Shown one piece after another: positions 59,265-64,000 of a stretch of 64,000 bases of DNA. Made by a program: the position numbers and the translations under genes. The DNA is from Costus lasius (Eukaryota; Streptophyta; Magnoliopsida; Zingiberales; Costaceae): positions 121,350,499-121,414,498 of the forward strand of contig CM050446.2 in assembly GCA_027563935.2 (NCBI GenBank), written 5' to 3'. Positions within the stretch are counted from its first letter, which is position 1, and each line of letters opens with the position of its first letter. Under the pieces are notes generated by a model. That model worked only from the letters and a program-made list of their open reading frames with translations, ran no database searches and was not told where the DNA came from.

Positions 59265-61119
59265 GCTTTCATCAACCTGTACCACATGTGAGTGTAAGAA
59301 TTATGATCCTAATTTAATAGCTATATTTCTTTAATGATAAAATTAATATTTTTACCTGCCTTTTTGGTTCGAATTCTATCTTTAAGAGTGGAATTAAATC
59401 AAATCACATTAATATTCATTTAATGGAAACTTGATAGATGTTTCATATAAGGAAAAACAGATATAGTAATTTGGTCCTCTCTCTATCTTAATATATACAC
59501 GAAAGTGTCTTTTCCATCGTGACGAGTATTGGAACGGAGATTAAGTGAGAGAAACCAAATTCCTCGTAATTCTTCTATTCTTATCGATCATGACGTTTTC
59601 AGCATCAGGTACATATTTATGTTATTATTTTACTACAACGATTATTTATTTAAAGATCTAAAATTCATGAATGTCAATTTCATGATAGTTATTTTTTTAT
59701 ATTTTTTCGTGATATCAAAATTAAGATCTTACAGTGAAAGGCAACAATAATGTCACCCACCATAGATCACTTATTACGAATAATACATTTCTTTATGTAA
59801 CACAGGTTGAAGGCTTCTGATAGAGCATTCGTTGAATTGCATTAGCACCCAAGTCATCATATTATGCTTTCATTTCTCTTTGTTTGATTTAGGATGTGTT
59901 TGTTGCAGTTCACTGTTTGGTCGAGCAATTGCTACAGTAATAAAAATAAAAAATTATTATATTTATATACATAATTTAGCTTTTACTGTGCAGCGGATTG
60001 CTCGCTATACTAACAATAAGCTGCAATTTTTCTCACTTTAGACGAATGTCCAAGATGGCTACTATAGTAGCTAGTTGCAGCAGGGCGAAAACTAATGCAC
60101 TCAGAAAGTTCCACTAAACTGAGCCTAAATCACGCCACTCAAGTTTAAAGACTCGAGCATTTACCTAATGTTGATCTTGAGAGGCGACCTAACTCAGTGC
60201 CACTAAGTTTGATGATTCAAGTGCTTATCTATCCTCATTTAAGGAAGGCGACATAAGTTGTGATACAACTTACAAATGATTATAAGAACTCACGCATATA
60301 GTTTTTGTTAGTAGATAGGGGATCTAAATTATACCACCCATAAATCAGAGAACTTGAGTGCATATCCATTATTAGCTTTTTTTTATTAAATGTATATTTT
60401 GTCGGAGTGACTTGGAGTATTAAATTTTTTATTATTTGGATTTTATTCTCTCTTACCATTTTAAAATTTTAACAGGATGAGAATTCTACTTTTTGATCGC
60501 AACTTTTTTCATGACTAAATTTATTGACGGATTGTTTGCGTAATTAATTTTGTCCCTCTTAATATTTAATATGAGGACTTTAATGCAAGATGTGAAACCA
60601 TTCTCCTACACCTTGTTAAAATTATTGGGAATGGTATAAATAGCATCTACATGCACCCTTGGTGCACTAACATTCGTCTTGCTTAACATTCCTCTTGCTT
60701 ATAAATCAACGTTGATGAATAGAAACCTAATACCAATGGCAAGGTTGCTGATTTCATTCAAAGTCAAAATTGAAACTAGGATAACATTAGTGAATACTTC
60801 AACGGTAAAATGTGTAGTAGCATAAGAAACATAAGTCTTAAAACTCTGATAACGAAGATAAGTAGGTATGGAGAGAGGGCTCAAATGGCCTTCCTTTCAC
60901 CAAAGTAATATATAAAAAAGCATTTCACTTTTGACAAGCTCAATAAAATGGGAATTACTAATCATCATGGCGACTATGTCTTTGTGAACAAAGAAATAAA
61001 AATTGTCACACAACTCTTTCACACATGTGAATTTTCTTAAAGTGTATAGACACATTATGTGCTTTACACTAAAACACAGTACGGAAGCATTACGAATTGG
61101 AAAAATAGGATCAGGTTAA
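59265..61119. other. Intergenic, AT-rich
   Basis: No gene, RNA or clear repeat seen. Reading frames are short and lack domains. Confidence 0.55.
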
Positions 61120-62928
61120 TGATGATATAAAAATTCATAATATATTTTGTATTATTTCATTGGTCTTTTTGTGTTATATCCATACTTTTTTACTTATTTT
61201 TAAGCCTTATTTGTCAAATATTCCGGAATCTACACCATTTTTTTGTTTTTCATGATTTTTAGGTAAAAAGTGTCATATTTTGATGGATTTTAAAAGATTT
61301 GAACGCATGAATGAATTCCAGACGTCGAGACGAAGCCGCCCATCAATTTTCATGCAAATCAGAGCAATTTTGAAAATTACACCCCGGGTGTAATTTTTAT
61401 TATGGCCTATAATTTTCTGCCCAGATTACACCCCTGCCATAATGAAAATTACACTACCATATTTTTGTCCAGAATTGCACAGAAGCAAATTACGGTAGTG
61501 TCGTAATCAAAATTATACTACCGTATTTTTGCCCAAAAATCTACAAAAAAAATTACAGCAGTGCCGTAATATTTTTCATAGTACCATAATTTTGACCCAG
61601 AATTCACAGAACCCAATTACGGCACTGTCGTAACTAAAATTACGGCCGTAGTTATATTTTTGGCCGAGTCTTCCGCAGCCGCTCAAAAGCTTGATTTTTG
61701 CGATGCAATATCTAAAGATCCAGGGCACCAATTGAAAAACCGTAAAAGGGGGAGTGCTCTATAAATCGAGAAGAAGATTTGAAGACTAGAATAATCCAAT
61801 TTCGTGAAGAATCGAGGGAGAAATCAACAAGGGTGTCCCTAGGGGACGGCCTCGCGCCGAGAGGCATAGAGGCCATCTCAGGCCGCGAAATTTACGAGGA
61901 AGCTTCGCCTGGAAGAGGAGAGGATACCCAGAAGTTTCAAAGCAAAAGGAGATTGATCGGAGGAAAAATCAAAGAAATTGCGGGCACCTGCACTGTTCAC
62001 ACGTAAAAATACGGCTGTAATTTTCATCTGTAAAGTTGATTTTCCCATTCTTTTCGATTTCTAATCATTCTAAACTATGATTTATTGTAATTCCTCTACT
62101 ATGCTAGCTTAGACACTTTATGGGACATGGGGTGTAATCCTCTTAATTTCTTAATGACTAGATGATCCTTATTTCGTCATGATATTCTTGTTTTGATAAT
62201 TCTACTTTTGTGACGAATGCTCTTTAATTCTCCATAGATTCATATTAATCAGCATGATTTAGAGTTTTTACGATATGGACTGAAAAGTGATTTGTGAAAA
62301 CTTGGAACCCTAAAATTGAACGTTAGGAACTCATCGTAAGAAATTAGGTCTGTTCTTATTTCTTGATTTTAGAAGTATATTGTCATGTTGATAATCTGAA
62401 CCTAGGATTGAGTTATTGAAATAAACATGATGATACTGTGAGAAATCAAGTATCGGATCGTTGGAGAACCTTAAGTAGAACCTGTGAAAATTATAGTATG
62501 AAAATATGTAGTTTTCACTTGAAATGATTGACTTAGAATTCGGATGCATGAAAGTGATCCTTGAGTTCTTTGTCAATGATTTACTTATATTTAGCATTGA
62601 ATAGATCCTGCATGAAAGTGAGGATTGGTTCTTTCTAAATTGTCTGCGCGAAAGAGAGATGATTTCTTTATGAAGTAAATTATATCTTTATCATAATAAG
62701 ATTAGACTGACAAACACATATTTATATCTAGTCATTGAAATTAAGGTGGATGAAACCCTAGTCCCAGTTTTCCTCTCTGATTATCTGCACGCTATCTAAT
62801 CATTTGCTTACATCATATTTGATTTGCTTAGCTAGTAAGAAAACAACTATTTGGTACTTAACACGTAGGTCTCTGTGGTTTGATATCTTTTTATTACTTC
62901 GAGTATCCGTGCACTTGCCGACACAACA
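61120..62928 (+). mobile_element. Solo LTR of a further Athila-like family
   Basis: 1809 bp from TGATGATATAAAAATTC to CTTGCCGACACAACA. Flanks GTTAA (61115-61119) and ATTAA (62929-62933), a 5-bp duplication with one mismatch. The start and the end (TATCCGTGCACTTGCCGACA) resemble the LTR of 2a. Four ATTACGG/CCGTAAT palindrome blocks lie at 61375-61660. No interior sequence. Confidence 0.75.
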
Positions 62929-63231
62929 ATTAACAAACATTATAAGTCACTTAATTCAATATCAAACTTTAGTACTTAATAACTTTTTGGCAGATTTGGA
63001 AGGTCAGAAATGCAAAAATATTTCACTAGTGCAAATCAACCCAACACATATAAGTAGAGAGGCCATAATGATTCACAGAAGTTGATGAAATAATAAAAAA
63101 TAATGAGAGAAAAAAGTAACATATAAGTCTACAACAAGAGCAAATGGGAAAAGTTGCATGAGGGATAACTAAAAATTAATACTAATGCAGCATAGAATTG
63201 CAATACAAAAGAAGTAGAAATTAGTTATATC

Positions 63232-63560
63232 ATTAGGAACAGCCAGGGAAACACTCTACTTGCAGCTATTGCTTATCATAAAAGTCTGTCTTTACTATAT
63301 TCCGAGCTATTAGCAATTAGGAGTGTGATAAGTTATATTCACTCAAGTAATAACATGATAACATATATATTTGAAATTGAGTCAAAAAGTGTGGAAGCAA
63401 TACAAGCCATTATGAAAAGAAATGGCCATACACTAGTTGAAACTATGAAATCAATTTTATGAAGACAGTTAAATGCTATTATTATTTTAGGCACATCAAA
63501 AGGGAAGAAAACGAACCTGCTAACTAGTTGACAAGATATGCTAAGAATCTCAAAATCCAA
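63232..63560 (+). pseudogene. Plant RNase H-like domain fragment
   Basis: The reading GNTLLAAIAYHKSLS, LLAIRSVISYIHSSN, FEIESKSVEAIQAIMKRNG and, past a stop at 63460, RQLNAIIILGTS fits the C-terminal half of the RNase H domain found in plant non-LTR retrotransposons and related plant proteins. The later Asp/Ala-rich box is decayed. Probably the tail of a LINE. Confidence 0.6.
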
Positions 63561-63660
63561 TATATATGGAATATCAATGGGCCAACTGGCCAACTGAACT
63601 GACGACTTTTATTCAGCATGTAATAAACTGATATAATTCAATAAAATTTTTGTTAATTTT

Positions 63661-64000
63661 TTTTAATGAATCTGCCTACCCACATAAACCCTTGCGAACC
63701 TGCTAGTTGTGAACCTGAGAAGGCAATCCTAGAGATTTGTTCCATCTCCCTTTATTTGATTCTTGGTTGTACTTTACCTGACTGTGAATTGCGTCATGAT
63801 CGTGATAGTCATCACGGCCGTGACAGACTTCAACAAAATTTCTACCGAGCCAAGCACGAGCATGAAGCATGGTTGTATTCGTCATTTTAGGTTTTTACGC
63901 GCTCATCACGGTTTGCCCATGATGATCATCACGACCGTGAAGACCCACTTTCCAGACCAACGAACTCATCACGGCCGACTCGTTCCTCCCATCACGCCCG
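63661..64000. repeat. ATCACGG palindrome region, possibly an LTR edge
   Basis: From 63795 on, words such as GTCATCACGGCCGTGAC, CATCACGGTTTGCCC and CATCACGACCGTGAAG recur, the same layout as the palindrome blocks of the Athila-like LTRs. The window ends inside it, so the element cannot be delimited. Confidence 0.5.

Noticed and set aside
59886..60050. Possible MITE starting with GTGTTTGTTGCAG
   Set aside because: I could not find a matching inverted end or a target duplication.

Overview
This is nuclear DNA of a flowering plant. Its genes have GT-AG introns and belong to plant-only families: a UDP-sugar flavonoid glycosyltransferase, a type-B response regulator, an Ole e 1-like pollen protein and a PLS-type pentatricopeptide protein. 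The very GC-rich coding exons of the glycosyltransferase and histone H4 inside AT-rich flanks hint at a monocot. That is an inference; the species cannot be named from the sequence.

Layout. 1-16.8 kb is a gene island: a UGT78-like anthocyanidin/flavonoid 3-O-glucosyltransferase (+, two exons, 457 aa), a type-B response regulator (+, eight exons, 487 aa), an intronless histone H4 (+), an intronless E-class PPR protein (-, 588 aa) and an Ole e 1 family secreted protein (-, two exons, 169 aa). Five small terminal-inverted-repeat elements (MITEs) lie in or beside these genes, four of them in introns. 16.8-20.8 kb is AT-rich intergenic DNA with a GC-rich island that carries six copies of a 37-bp repeat. 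From 20.86 kb to 59.26 kb the window is one continuous stack of nested LTR retrotransposons. 59.3-64 kb holds intergenic DNA, one more solo LTR, an RNase H fragment and the edge of another LTR-like sequence.

The stack can be resolved from target-site duplications and from interrupted reading frames. A minus-strand Ty3/gypsy family with a tRNA-iMet primer site (family 1; LTRs at 20858, 25236 and 58111) is the outermost layer. Its first LTR is split by a solo LTR (21417-22913). Its second LTR is split by a plus-strand Athila-like element (2a, from 26374). Element 2a is broken twice within pol: at 31212-44588 by a minus-strand element (element 3), which itself holds another minus-strand element (2b, 32711-40017), and at 45074-54738 by a plus-strand element (2c), which itself holds a 3.3-kb solo LTR (47503-50824). 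All coding sequences in the stack are broken or deleted.

The most unusual signal is a set of short palindrome blocks (for example ...TTCACGG...CCGTGAA...). They occur both in the LTR and in the spacer between pol and the third open reading frame. They are alike within an element and differ between elements: TTTCACGG in 2a, GTTTACGG in element 3, GGTGAACC/GGTTCACC in the 2b/2c family, ATTACGG in the solo LTR at 61 kb and ATCACGG at the right window edge. This looks like a fast-diverging cis element kept in step between two places of each retrotransposon. A second, more conserved spacer motif (AGCGCTTCTTGGGAGGCAAC) follows the end of pol in three elements.
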